Made by a program: the position numbers and the translations under genes. A DNA stretch of 64,000 nucleotides, taken from NCBI GenBank assembly GCA_051747265.1, contig JBNJFY010000006.1, positions 124,001-188,000 of the forward strand. The letters run 5' to 3'. The notes beneath the pieces are model-generated. The model had not been told where the DNA came from. It saw only the letters and a list, made by a program, of their open reading frames with translations, and made no database searches. Positions 18,858 to 28,081 of this stretch are shown here, piece after piece. The stretch is from JBNJFY01 sp051747265 (GTDB lineage Bacteria; Bacteroidota; Rhodothermia; Balneolales; Balneolaceae). Every line of letters begins with the position of its first letter. Position 1 is the first letter of the stretch.

Positions 18858-20054
18858 ATGCTCAATATTATGATTATTCGTCCCCAAACGGCGCTTCTTC
18901 TGAACAGGCTCAAAGAGAACCCGCCCCAATTTATACAGGTGTTGTGTGGACCAAGGCAGGTAGGTAAAACCACCGCCGCATTGTACATCCAAAATCAGTT
19001 TGAGCAACCAGCGATTTATACTACAGCGGATGAAGCCGATATGGGGGGAGCCGTATGGATTGATCAGCAATGGGAAGCCGCGCGTTTACAACAAAAACAA
19101 AGCGGTGAAATGGTGCTGTTGATCATTGATGAAGTCCAAAAAATTGATGACTGGAGTCAATCAGTAAAGAAAAACTGGGATCAGGATCGCAGAAATGAGG
19201 TGCCCATTCAGATATTATTGTTAGGATCTTCTCGCTTATTGCTGGATCAAGGATTGACCGAATCGTTAATGGGGCGATATGAACAAACGGTCATGTTTCA
19301 ATGGAGCTTTCCCGAGGTTCAGGAAGCCTTTGACGCCACCTTGGATGATTACCTTTGGTTTGGGGGATATCCGGGGGGCTATGCGTTGATCAATGATGAA
19401 AAGCGGTGGACGGACTATATAAAAAACTCCATCATTGATGCTACGGTTAACCAGGATATTCTGATGATGGAACCAGTCAGAAAGCCCAAACTATTACGAC
19501 AATTATTTGAGTTGGGAACTACGTACTCTGGTCAGATATTGAGTTACAACAAAATGTTGGGGCAGTTACAACAGGCCGGAAATACCACGACATTGGCGCA
19601 TTACTTGGATTTACTTGATTCCGCGGGCATGATTTCTGGATTACAAAAGTATTTCCAAGCAGATACTCGAAAGAAGGGATCCAGTCCCAAGCTTCAACTG
19701 TACGACACCGGAATTATGAGTGCCAGGGAAAACAGTTCAAGGGAAACCATAGAGATGGATCCCAAAAGGAGAGGTCGATGGATCGAAACCTTAGTTGGCG
19801 CCCATCTGTTAAAAAGTGCCCGCAGGGGGAACATATCCCTCTACTATTGGCGACATGTTAACAATGAGATTGATTTTGTGATTGAGCGAAATCAGCAGCT
19901 GGTGGGTATTGAAGTTAAATCAACTCCTTCTAGACCGACCAAAGGGATGCAGGCTTTTAAAAATAAGTTTTCGCCCCAAAAGGTGTACATGGTAGGGGGA
20001 GAAGCGTTGCCGCTGGAAATGTTCTTGAGTATGGATGCGACCGAGCTCTTTTAG
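18858..20054 (+). CDS. AAA-family ATPase with DUF4143 domain
   Basis: About 399 residues. An N-terminal AAA_14 ATPase domain has Walker A GPRQVGKTTAAL near residue 31 and Walker B LLIIDEVQKI near 90, followed by a polar sensor segment (GSSRLLL). The C-terminal half is DUF4143, ending in the nuclease-like stretch YYWRHVNNEIDFVIE and VGIEVKSTP, a PD-(D/E)xK-like pattern (Asp, then Glu-x-Lys). The biological role of this widespread family is not established. Start is ATG 18858 or 18870; earlier in-frame codons fall inside the tandem repeats. Monocistronic. Confidence 0.85.
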   Translation: MLNIMIIRPQTALLLNRLKENPPQFIQVLCGPRQVGKTTAALYIQNQFEQPAIYTTADEADMGGAVWIDQQWEAARLQQKQSGEMVLLIIDEVQKIDDWSQSVKKNWDQDRRNEVPIQILLLGSSRLLLDQGLTESLMGRYEQTVMFQWSFPEVQEAFDATLDDYLWFGGYPGGYALINDEKRWTDYIKNSIIDATVNQDILMMEPVRKPKLLRQLFELGTTYSGQILSYNKMLGQLQQAGNTTTLAHYLDLLDSAGMISGLQKYFQADTRKKGSSPKLQLYDTGIMSARENSSRETIEMDPKRRGRWIETLVGAHLLKSARRGNISLYYWRHVNNEIDFVIERNQQLVGIEVKSTPSRPTKGMQAFKNKFSPQKVYMVGGEALPLEMFLSMDATELF

Positions 20055-20141
20055 AGCTATTTTTACATAACAGCGGAGCAATAACGTATTTTCAAGTCTG
20101 GATATGTGTAGGTGGTAACATCAATTTAGCTAATAAAAACA

Positions 20142-20168
20142 GCCCGATCCGGGATGGCCGAATCGGGC
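20142..20168 (-). terminator. terminator hairpin for the ahpC/ahpD-like pair
   Basis: GCCCGAT (20142-20148) pairs with ATCGGGC (20162-20168); on the minus strand the stem is followed by a T-rich run (GTTTTTATTA). It ends the leftward AhpD-like gene and could also stop the rightward ATPase transcript. Confidence 0.8.
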
Positions 20169-20194
20169 AGTTAGCTATACATAAGTCAGGTTGG

Positions 20195-20788
20195 TTAACT
20201 GATAATCTTATCTACACTGGTGATCACTGACGCTAAACGAACAGCATCGAAAATGCGCTCTTCGCTGCTTCCCATTTTGAGCAGGGATTGTTCGTGCGAA
20301 CAGCAACACATTTCGCAGCCGTTGACCGCCGACACAGCTAGACTTACCAGCTCAAAGAACTCCTTCTCTACCTTGGGCTTAGCCATAATATTCATTTTGA
20401 TGCGCGCGGGCATCTTGGTGTATTCTTCCTTGTCTAAAAAGTGACGGAAGCGATAGAACACATTATTAGCCGCCAAGAGCGAAGCGCAAGCCACCACATC
20501 ACCCATGTGCTCCTCAGAAGCACCGGCTTCAAGCGCTTGTGCACGGAAGTACTCTTTGAGTACCTCATTTTTGGCATTGGTGGCCAGGGCCAATCCCAGT
20601 AATGCGATCTCTTCCTCAGATAGATGATCGGATTTCATCGCATTTTTGAGATTGACGCGAAGATCTTTCAGATAGCGAGAGCCGCCCTTGGTGAGATCTT
20701 CCAGGGAACTGAATTCCTGATCGGAATCCTGCCCCAAGTCTTCCAGCAAGTCATTTTTGATATCGGCGTGATCAACAACTCCAAACAT
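20195..20788 (-). CDS. ahpD: AhpD-like carboxymuconolactone decarboxylase-family protein
   Basis: A 197-residue helical AhpD-like protein carrying the redox motif near residues 157-165, GCEMCCCSHE, which fits ExxCxxxxH of alkylhydroperoxidase D with an extra cysteine. Family members reduce AhpC through this dithiol. It lies 53 nt downstream of a peroxiredoxin on the same strand, the mycobacterial-type ahpC-ahpD order, and shares its terminator. The CCC triplet is unusual and may alter redox behaviour. Confidence 0.86.
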   Translation of the reverse strand: MFGVVDHADIKNDLLEDLGQDSDQEFSSLEDLTKGGSRYLKDLRVNLKNAMKSDHLSEEEIALLGLALATNAKNEVLKEYFRAQALEAGASEEHMGDVVACASLLAANNVFYRFRHFLDKEEYTKMPARIKMNIMAKPKVEKEFFELVSLAVSAVNGCEMCCCSHEQSLLKMGSSEERIFDAVRLASVITSVDKIIS

Positions 20789-20841
20789 AGCAGTGTAGAT
20801 AATTTAAGGGTATAATCTTCAGTTAACCGAATCGCTCCGGG

Positions 20842-21387
20842 TTAGACGGTGAGCGTTTCTTCGCCTTTTTCCCAGTTGCATGGGCACAGCTCGTCGGTCT
20901 GCAGACCATCCAGCACGCGGATCACTTCATCTACATTACGACCTACGTTCAGATCATTGACGCTAACCCAGCGCACGATGCCATCCGGATCGATGATGAA
21001 GGTCGCACGATAGGCTACCTTTTCGTTCGGTTCCAGAATACCCAGCTCTTCAGCCAGAGACTTAGACGTATCCGCCAGCATAGGGAACTTCAGATCACGC
21101 AGATCTTCGTGATCGTTTCTCCAGGCCAAGTGAACAAATTCGCTATCCGTAGAAGCTCCGATCAGGGTAGTGTCGCGATCGCGGAACTCATCAAACTTTT
21201 CATTGAATCCGGCAATTTCGGTGGGGCATACGAAAGTGAAATCCTTGGGCCACCAGAACATTACCGTCCATTGATCCACATCGTTATCCAGGATATCAGA
21301 AGCAATTTCAGTGAACTCGTTCCCTTTTTCGAGGGAGATGCAGGCAGTTTTGTTAAACTCGGGAAATTTTTGACCGACAGTGATCAT
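20842..21387 (-). CDS. ahpC: AhpC-type 2-Cys peroxiredoxin
   Basis: Peroxide reductase of 181 residues. The peroxidatic cysteine is Cys54 in FVCPTE, with the conserved upstream WPKDFTF; the resolving region near the end is ELCPCNW (Cys168/170). Forms a redox couple with the AhpD-like protein encoded next to it; no AhpF is present in the window. No clear regulator site was recognised in the 246 bp upstream. Confidence 0.93.
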   Translation of the reverse strand: MITVGQKFPEFNKTACISLEKGNEFTEIASDILDNDVDQWTVMFWWPKDFTFVCPTEIAGFNEKFDEFRDRDTTLIGASTDSEFVHLAWRNDHEDLRDLKFPMLADTSKSLAEELGILEPNEKVAYRATFIIDPDGIVRWVSVNDLNVGRNVDEVIRVLDGLQTDELCPCNWEKGEETLTV

Positions 21388-21633
21388 GAAATATATACGT
21401 ATTTAAATATTATGGTTATTGGTTTCGGTAAGGGTATGGCAAGCATAGTGTTATGGTGATATTCACCAAGTTGCGCCATCCCGATTTTGAAGGCCGCCAA
21501 GCTACGAATTCATTGGAATTTATGGCAATAGTAAATGGCTATGATATCAGATAGGCTGGGTCTATATCTTGGTGAAAATATGAATGGAAGGTTTTCACTT
21601 TTATCCAGGTTGAACAGAGGGGAATAGAGCTCA

Positions 21634-22443
21634 CTAAATATTGGGGACTTCACTACTTGGCTTATGGGGTAAGCCGATCAGGTATAGTTGATTGGTTGGG
21701 CCTTCAATGACTCCTCTTTCCCAATAGTAGTTAGATTCGGGCAAGCCTGATAAGAGCTCTTCCATATCGGAAAGCGTATAGGTACGAGCATTGGAAACCG
21801 CGCCATCCCAGGCAAAACAGAGGGGGATGATAGGAATTAGATAGGTAAACAAGAGCTGTGAAAAGGAAAGGGGGCGCACGGCAAAGGTGATAAACAGGCA
21901 GATGATCAAATTAATAGGAAATGAAATCCAACGGATAATCCGGGGCGCGCTGTTATCACTCATCTCATAAATGAAAAGAGGAGCACGGTCATCCTGGGCA
22001 TTTCGAAGTACTGCCTGGGCAGCGTCCGGTTTGAGGTGATGAAATCCACTGATCATAGTTCGGATAGTAGAGGACGGTTCGGAAACAGTGTGTGCGTTCA
22101 CCGGATCCGTACGATAGGAGAGCGGAGATCCTGTATTTTCATTCAGTTGTTGGGCGGCTTCCCGATCGGGATAGAGGTCAGAAAGGGTCAGCTCTAACTC
22201 TTGGTGATCGTAATCTGTTACTAATCGATCATGGATATTCGGCATGGGACCACCGCTTCCGGATCCCAAGTCGAGCATGTTTTGAGAACCGGTTTCGTTG
22301 ATAACGTAATCGAGTAGTTGGGCCGATTTATCAGCCGTACCCACCAAGCGATGCATCACCATAATTAAGCGGGTGATGGCTCTGCGTAGGAATTCGGGAA
22401 ACCAGGGTTGATCTTCGAATTCGAAAAGGTGGATACGCTTCAT
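21634..22443 (-). CDS. class I methyltransferase with C-terminal membrane helices
   Basis: A 269-residue protein. Residues 45-165 look like a class I SAM-dependent methyltransferase (motif I MLDLGSGSGGP near 57, acidic LTLSDLYPDR near 86). Residues about 170-205 form two hydrophobic helices (WISFPINLIICLFITFAV and LLFTYLIPIIPLCFAW), so the C-terminal part is membrane-bound. Substrate is unknown; a lipid or quinone is plausible. Stands 111 bp downstream of the CPBP gene on the same strand. Confidence 0.7.
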   Translation of the reverse strand: MKRIHLFEFEDQPWFPEFLRRAITRLIMVMHRLVGTADKSAQLLDYVINETGSQNMLDLGSGSGGPMPNIHDRLVTDYDHQELELTLSDLYPDREAAQQLNENTGSPLSYRTDPVNAHTVSEPSSTIRTMISGFHHLKPDAAQAVLRNAQDDRAPLFIYEMSDNSAPRIIRWISFPINLIICLFITFAVRPLSFSQLLFTYLIPIIPLCFAWDGAVSNARTYTLSDMEELLSGLPESNYYWERGVIEGPTNQLYLIGLPHKPSSEVPNI

Positions 22444-22554
22444 AAAAGACTGGCGGAAAATTGATTAAGGTATTGTTAATTAAGAGGCTAAGAATAACCA
22501 ATAGGTGTTTTTATCCCAATAATTAATATTCTCCCAACCAATCATTTTTATTGA

Positions 22555-23277
22555 TTACATGTTATAAATACTAATCAGTCCGATCGTGTCAATAGCCCCA
22601 TGAATGATAATCAATGGCCAAATTCGACGACCGTTTAGCAGGTAGGCAACCCCGAAGATGAATCCCAGGCTACCGGTCATCAAAATGCCGGTGACTCCCT
22701 GGTAAGCATGAACCAGCCCGAATATCATGGAGCTAACGACCAGTGCTAATATCGAAGAACTAGTGGTAGATCCCATCAATTTATCCAGTGCGTTGATCAT
22801 AAACGCGCGGAAGATGAGTTCCTCTAGGAATGCTGCGGTAATCCATACCACAATGAGTCCGAGGATCAGGTTGGGTAAGCTCCCTTGAATATGTAACAAA
22901 TGTGAAATATCCGGACGCTCTCCTAATGCCAAAATATAGGGCCGAACATACATGGAGAACAGCATGATTGCTCCATAGGTACCCGCGCCGATGAGCAGGG
23001 GTTGCCACCAACGATCGGGTTTGCCCAGTCCCAGATCAGCCCAGCTCCATTGTAAAGCACGCTTACAGTAGAGGACTATTCCGGCAATGATGGCGAAGTT
23101 GCCTGAGCCGATCCAGAAGCCCAAACTGGAGATATCCAGTAAGCCATCGGAATAGTAGGTGTGCCCAATATAACCCAACACAAAGTTGACCAATAAGAGA
23201 AAGAAAAGTGCGGTGCTTAACACTCTGTTGGGGGATACGATTTGTTGTCGCAGTGTATGGTCTCGATCCATGATCAT
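22555..23277 (-). CDS. CPBP intramembrane metalloprotease family protein
   Basis: An integral membrane protein of 240 residues with about seven helices and the three CPBP/Abi motifs: EELIFRAF near residue 152, MIFGLVHAYQG near 188 and IIHGAIDT near 230. Members are prenyl-endopeptidase relatives; in bacteria the roles range from bacteriocin self-immunity to unknown. No bacteriocin gene is adjacent. ATG 23271 is an alternative start. Confidence 0.86.
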   Translation of the reverse strand: MIMDRDHTLRQQIVSPNRVLSTALFFLLLVNFVLGYIGHTYYSDGLLDISSLGFWIGSGNFAIIAGIVLYCKRALQWSWADLGLGKPDRWWQPLLIGAGTYGAIMLFSMYVRPYILALGERPDISHLLHIQGSLPNLILGLIVVWITAAFLEELIFRAFMINALDKLMGSTTSSSILALVVSSMIFGLVHAYQGVTGILMTGSLGFIFGVAYLLNGRRIWPLIIIHGAIDTIGLISIYNM

Positions 23278-23621
23278 TCGATTTAGTATTCAAAATTTAG
23301 TCGTGTCCGATTGACAAACCGACCCATGCACAAAAGAGTCCCTGTTTAGAGAGTCGAATTCTCTTTGAGCCAATCTTAACTGAGCCTATCTACGGAGTCT
23401 ATTTCATCGAAGTTGCGAGTCAGATCCTGCCGCCACCGCTTTTTAACATTATTTAAGTATTGATTTTACAATAAAGGCGGGCTTCGTTTTTAATAGCACA
23501 ATCGCCCTCAGGAACGATAGGAGCTCATTTTAGCAGGATCTCCCTAAAAGAAGGATGTCATTGCGGATGTGAAAATTAGTGAGTATTTAACATTTGATAA
23601 GAGAATGAGAGAGGGGGAAAT
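23278..23621. other. divergent intergenic region
   Basis: 344 bp between the CPBP and lipoprotein genes. I see no gene; a GAGAG/TCTC imperfect hairpin (about 23350-23366) and AT-rich sequence suitable for divergent promoters are the only structure. Confidence 0.4.
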
Positions 23622-24791
23622 ATGAATAAAATAATTCTTCTAACACTACTGCTAAGTGTAGTGCTGGCGGGGTGTGATGATATTGTAGATACCAGCGAAG
23701 AGCAGAAAAATGCTGACCCGGATGCCTATCCAACCTACTTCGAAGGACTGGAAGCCGATATCGTTTACACTGCTGACCAATCTTTGTATCTGATTGATAA
23801 AGCAACGCAAGAGGCAAGAAAGCTGCCCATCGGGTCACTAGGTGATAAACCCACGCACCTGCGTTGGTCGAAGGATGGACAGCAGCTCTATTTCTTACTG
23901 GATCCGGGAAGTGAGCTGAATTGGATATACGGATTTGATTTTAGGGATTCCACGCTCACCCAAATAGGTAGCAAGAAGTTTAATAATTACGAAGTGTCGC
24001 CAGATGGTCAGCGGTTTGCCATGCTCCAAGAGTCCGGATGGTTCAGCTCTGTGGATGAAAGTGCGTCTTACCTCTATGATTGGCCCAACGATCGCTATTG
24101 GGATCTGGCTCCATTGGTAGATGAGTTGGTTGGAGACTCAACGATCAGCGAGCAAAAGGTATATGGCATCCAATGGATCGATAACCAGCTATTCAGAGCT
24201 GAATTTTCCTATCTATATACAGATCCAGACACCACATTCAGTAAATATGGAAATTTGGTGGGATCCTATCAGCCAACAGGGATCCAGCTAGAGCAATTTA
24301 GATATGACAACTATGTGAATGTGGATGTTCATCACAATGCGGACAGCACCTATGCCTATTTCATGGATTGGCTGCCGGATGATGAGGAGAGAGCGCTATA
24401 TTTTATTGATGTGGCTCGGCAAGACACGCAAATGGTCACCTCAGATACCGATCGTTTAAATGGATTGCGAATATCACCCCAGGGGAAATATTTGCGCTAC
24501 TACTACGATGTGATTGATGTGGAGATTTTGTTGAGTCACGATGAGTTTTACCTGTATAGCTCCACGGAGAGAACCGCCCATCGGGTGATGCCGGAGGCGT
24601 TTGATTTGAATTCAGTACAATTCAGTCCATCGGGAGATCAGCTTACTTGTATGGCTTCTTTTTGGAAGGATGGAAGGCAAACGGATTACAGGTTGTTTGT
24701 GATGAATGCTGATGGGAGCGATATCACCAAACTGTCGGATGGAGATGAGGGTAAACTTGGGCAGGTTCGTTTTCGTCCGTTAATTAATTAG
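23622..24791 (+). CDS. beta-propeller lipoprotein
   Basis: A 389-residue lipoprotein (VVLAGC, Cys 18) with TolB/PD40-like blades: LRWSKDGQQLYFL, VSPDGQRFAML, ISPQGKYLRYY, FSPSGDQLTCM, MNADGSDITKLSDG. Such propellers usually bind partners or carbohydrate in the periplasm; no catalytic residue is visible. The start is well supported by the purine-rich GAGGGGG 4 nt upstream of ATG. No partner gene in an operon. Confidence 0.82.
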   Translation: MNKIILLTLLLSVVLAGCDDIVDTSEEQKNADPDAYPTYFEGLEADIVYTADQSLYLIDKATQEARKLPIGSLGDKPTHLRWSKDGQQLYFLLDPGSELNWIYGFDFRDSTLTQIGSKKFNNYEVSPDGQRFAMLQESGWFSSVDESASYLYDWPNDRYWDLAPLVDELVGDSTISEQKVYGIQWIDNQLFRAEFSYLYTDPDTTFSKYGNLVGSYQPTGIQLEQFRYDNYVNVDVHHNADSTYAYFMDWLPDDEERALYFIDVARQDTQMVTSDTDRLNGLRISPQGKYLRYYYDVIDVEILLSHDEFYLYSSTERTAHRVMPEAFDLNSVQFSPSGDQLTCMASFWKDGRQTDYRLFVMNADGSDITKLSDGDEGKLGQVRFRPLIN

Positions 24792-24927
24792 AGTAAAAAT
24801 CTGTATTTGGCGTACAAGTTTTCCGGATCCACGATAGCCACTCTACCCATGGAGTTTCCAGTGTAGGTAGCTAAGCCCTAAAAGTTGAATGGCCGATCTC
24901 AGGATAATAGGTCTAATTGAACAGAGC

Positions 24928-27900
24928 TTATTGGTCGTCTTCAGATTCCCAAGTCCGTTCCATAACCGCTGATTCAACGGCCTCATGGCTAATCCACTCG
25001 CCGTTCCAAACCCAATGGAGCGCACGTTTAATATTATTTACAGTAACCAAGAGAATAGGCATTATAACCAAGATCAAAATGGTGGTAAAGAGTAGGCCAT
25101 AAGCTACGGTTACTGCCATGGGGATGAGGAATTGAGCTTGAAAACTCTTCTCAAAAATCAATGGGGCTAAGCCGGCAATGGTGGTTATGCTAGTCAGGAT
25201 AACCGGGCGAAAACGTGAGCGCCCCGATTCGATTAGCGCTTCGTAGTAAGGGTGTCCTTTCTTTAGATTACTATTCAAAGTGGTAACGAATACCAGTCCA
25301 TCATTGACCAGAATACCGATCAGGGCCAGAAATCCGAGCAACGATAAGATACCCAGAGCAATGTCATGTATATAATGCCCCCATATTGCACCGATCATAC
25401 CAAAAGGGATTAAGACAAACATCATAAAACTTTGAAGATAGGACCGGAAGGCGACTACAATGACCGAAAAGATAAGCGCCAGAAGTATTGGCAAGACGGT
25501 TTGAGCCGCGGTAAATACTTCTCGGGATTGCAGTACTTGCCCTTCAAACAGATAGGAAATAGCTGGAAAGCGCTGCTCCAGATCCGGCATAATTTCGGTC
25601 CGGATGTTACGAAGGATGTCCGGCGCGGATGCTTTTTGGTTGGCTAAATCGGCTTCCACTTTTATTTCTCGCAAACCATCCCGATGATTGATGGATACCA
25701 ACCCCAATCGATGGTTTAACTCCGCAATTTCACTGAGTGGATAGGTATTTCCCTGTGAATCTCGAATACGCATATCCATAAGTTTATCCATAGAAGCGCG
25801 ATCTTCGTCCGCGTAGCGTACCCAAACTTTAATTTCGTTTTTCCCCCGTTGCAATCGTTGCACCTCATGACCGAAGAACCCGGCTCGAACCTGCTGCATT
25901 ACTTCACGATTTGAGAAGCCCAGCAGGCGGGCATTATCAGTTAAAGCAATCTGAATTTCCGGTTCGCTTGCGTTTTGATTGTCAATAATGTCTTGGAGTT
26001 CGGGTATGTCTTCCAAGCGCTGTTTCAGATATTGGGCCCCCACCTGCAGACGTTGAAAATCTGAGGAAATTAGTGAGATCTCTACGGGTTTTCCGATCTG
26101 CTTCTCCTTGGTATAGGATAATTGTTCGGCTTCGGGAATAGTGCCCGTTTCTTCGCGTAAATCGGAAGCCACTTTAAAACTTCGGATCATGCGCTCTTCA
26201 GAGGGGATCATATAAAAGATGATACTTGCTTGGTTACTGGCTGGGCCAATTCTCAGTTCGGTACGCTGAAATAGATCCCGATCCATATCGAACTGCTCAA
26301 CATATCGATCATTGAGTCGTTTAGCGGCTTCAATAATCTGATCGGCTCGATCCTTGGTAACCTTTGCATTGAATCCCTGTTTGAGCTGGAGGGTGACTTC
26401 CACTTCGTTTCGTTCCAGCTGTGGGAAGTAGTTGGTTCGAATTATTCCGCCCCCCACCGATGCCATGGTAATAATCAAGATGGACACCACGGTGAGCATA
26501 ACAAATACCTTATTATTCAGCGCAAAACGTAGCAGGGGGATGTAGAAACGATCTCGTACTCGAAAGACCCACTGAGCGATGTTTTCCTGAATTCCTGTTT
26601 TCTTGTTTTTACGCTTAAGTGCCTTGGAATGAGCCAAGTGAGCCGGTAATAAAATCGCCACTTCAATCAGCGATATAAGTAGTGTTGCGGTGACGATGAA
26701 AGAGACATCCGCGAACAGTTCGCCCACCCGAGCAGGGATAAAAAAGAAAAAAGAGAGGGCCAGGATAGTGGTTAAAACAGCTGATATCACTGCGTGAAGC
26801 ACCTCCATGGTGCCCTCAATAGCAGCTTTTACGGGTGAGAGTCCTTCTTGGTATTTTTGGTAAATATTCTCGCCAACTACAATTCCATCATCAACCAGAA
26901 TACCCAGTACGATGATCATACCAAATACCGAGAAAAAATTAATGGTGACCCCATAATAGAGGGCCAGTATAAACATTCCACAAAAAGAGATGGGAATCCC
27001 CAGAGCTACCCAAAAGGCCAGGCGGATCCGCAAGAATAATCCCAAAATTAGCATCACCAATACAAAGCCCAGCAATCCATTTTCTTGCAGAACAGATATG
27101 CGATCATCCAGGCGCTGCGTGGTATCATCAACCAACACTGCTTGTATAGAACCATGCTGGGTGTTGAATTTATCAATGTAAGCGTGCATCTGATCGGCCG
27201 CGTGCTGAATATTCTCTTCATTCGTTGTATTCACCGAAATAAAAATGGCTCGTTGGCCATCCAGGTACGCTTCTTCGGTATCTTCTGAAAAAGTATCTCT
27301 AACTTGGGCTATATCACGTAATAAGACCCGCTTGCCATCAGATGAGGCCCGAACCACAATAGGATTTAAATATTTGGCATAGTACTCTTTTTGATCCAGC
27401 CGAATTTTGTAATTCTTTTGAGGGCCGCGAATTTCGCCGCCAGATAGTCGTACATTTTCAGATTCCACAGTTTGGTAAACTTCAGCAAGAGTAAGGTTGT
27501 ACCGCTGAAGGACATTTTCCTTAATAGTTATTTCAATTTCGGGCGGCGAATAACCAAATACATTGATGCGGGAGATATCGTCCATTCTCCGCAGATCGTC
27601 TTCAACGCGGTCGGCGGTCGCTTTAAGTACCGACAAAGGGACCTCCCCGGTGATGGCCATAGTTCCGGCAGGGTTGACCGGTTCTTCAATAAAGGCAACA
27701 ATACGTTCCATATCCTCAGGGAAAGAGGATACCCGGTCAATCGCATTTTTAATTTCCTGATGAACTTCATAGGCGTTCACATTCGATTCCAACTCGATTC
27801 GAATGGTGCCGTTGTGCTCCTGACTTTCCGACCGTACCCGTTTGATACCGGAGATGCCCTCCAAATTTTCCTCTACCTTAAGAACAATACTTTCCTCAAT

Positions 27901-28077
27901 CTCCTGGGGAGAAGCGCCGGGATAAGTAGCCTGAACGACCACGAATTTAGGATCCTGCTTGGGGAATAGGGTGGACTGGAGATTGAACAACGCAAATACA
28001 CCGGATCCGATGAGGAGCAGCAGGATCAGGTTGGCCAGCACCTCGTAGGTGACAAAATAGTGGATGAGCTTTCTCAT
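24928..28077 (-). CDS. RND efflux transporter, inner-membrane pump
   Basis: A 1049-residue AcrB/HAE1-type proton-driven pump with twelve membrane helices and two large periplasmic loops. Visible motifs are an N-terminal helix followed by QATYPGASPQEIEESI, the TM4-region GILVDDGIVVGENIYQ near 395, and GILVNDGLVF in the second half. It is preceded by its membrane fusion protein, 4 nt apart. No TolC-like outer-membrane gene is next to it, so it likely borrows one. Substrate is not predictable; the sequence is nearer the multidrug/HAE class than the metal CzcA class. Confidence 0.94.
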   Translation of the reverse strand: MRKLIHYFVTYEVLANLILLLLIGSGVFALFNLQSTLFPKQDPKFVVVQATYPGASPQEIEESIVLKVEENLEGISGIKRVRSESQEHNGTIRIELESNVNAYEVHQEIKNAIDRVSSFPEDMERIVAFIEEPVNPAGTMAITGEVPLSVLKATADRVEDDLRRMDDISRINVFGYSPPEIEITIKENVLQRYNLTLAEVYQTVESENVRLSGGEIRGPQKNYKIRLDQKEYYAKYLNPIVVRASSDGKRVLLRDIAQVRDTFSEDTEEAYLDGQRAIFISVNTTNEENIQHAADQMHAYIDKFNTQHGSIQAVLVDDTTQRLDDRISVLQENGLLGFVLVMLILGLFLRIRLAFWVALGIPISFCGMFILALYYGVTINFFSVFGMIIVLGILVDDGIVVGENIYQKYQEGLSPVKAAIEGTMEVLHAVISAVLTTILALSFFFFIPARVGELFADVSFIVTATLLISLIEVAILLPAHLAHSKALKRKNKKTGIQENIAQWVFRVRDRFYIPLLRFALNNKVFVMLTVVSILIITMASVGGGIIRTNYFPQLERNEVEVTLQLKQGFNAKVTKDRADQIIEAAKRLNDRYVEQFDMDRDLFQRTELRIGPASNQASIIFYMIPSEERMIRSFKVASDLREETGTIPEAEQLSYTKEKQIGKPVEISLISSDFQRLQVGAQYLKQRLEDIPELQDIIDNQNASEPEIQIALTDNARLLGFSNREVMQQVRAGFFGHEVQRLQRGKNEIKVWVRYADEDRASMDKLMDMRIRDSQGNTYPLSEIAELNHRLGLVSINHRDGLREIKVEADLANQKASAPDILRNIRTEIMPDLEQRFPAISYLFEGQVLQSREVFTAAQTVLPILLALIFSVIVVAFRSYLQSFMMFVLIPFGMIGAIWGHYIHDIALGILSLLGFLALIGILVNDGLVFVTTLNSNLKKGHPYYEALIESGRSRFRPVILTSITTIAGLAPLIFEKSFQAQFLIPMAVTVAYGLLFTTILILVIMPILLVTVNNIKRALHWVWNGEWISHEAVESAVMERTWESEDDQ

Positions 28078-28081
28078 AATA

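Noticed and set aside
18795..18860. Possible CRISPR-like repeat array
   Set aside because: The 22-bp units are contiguous with no spacers and number only three to four.
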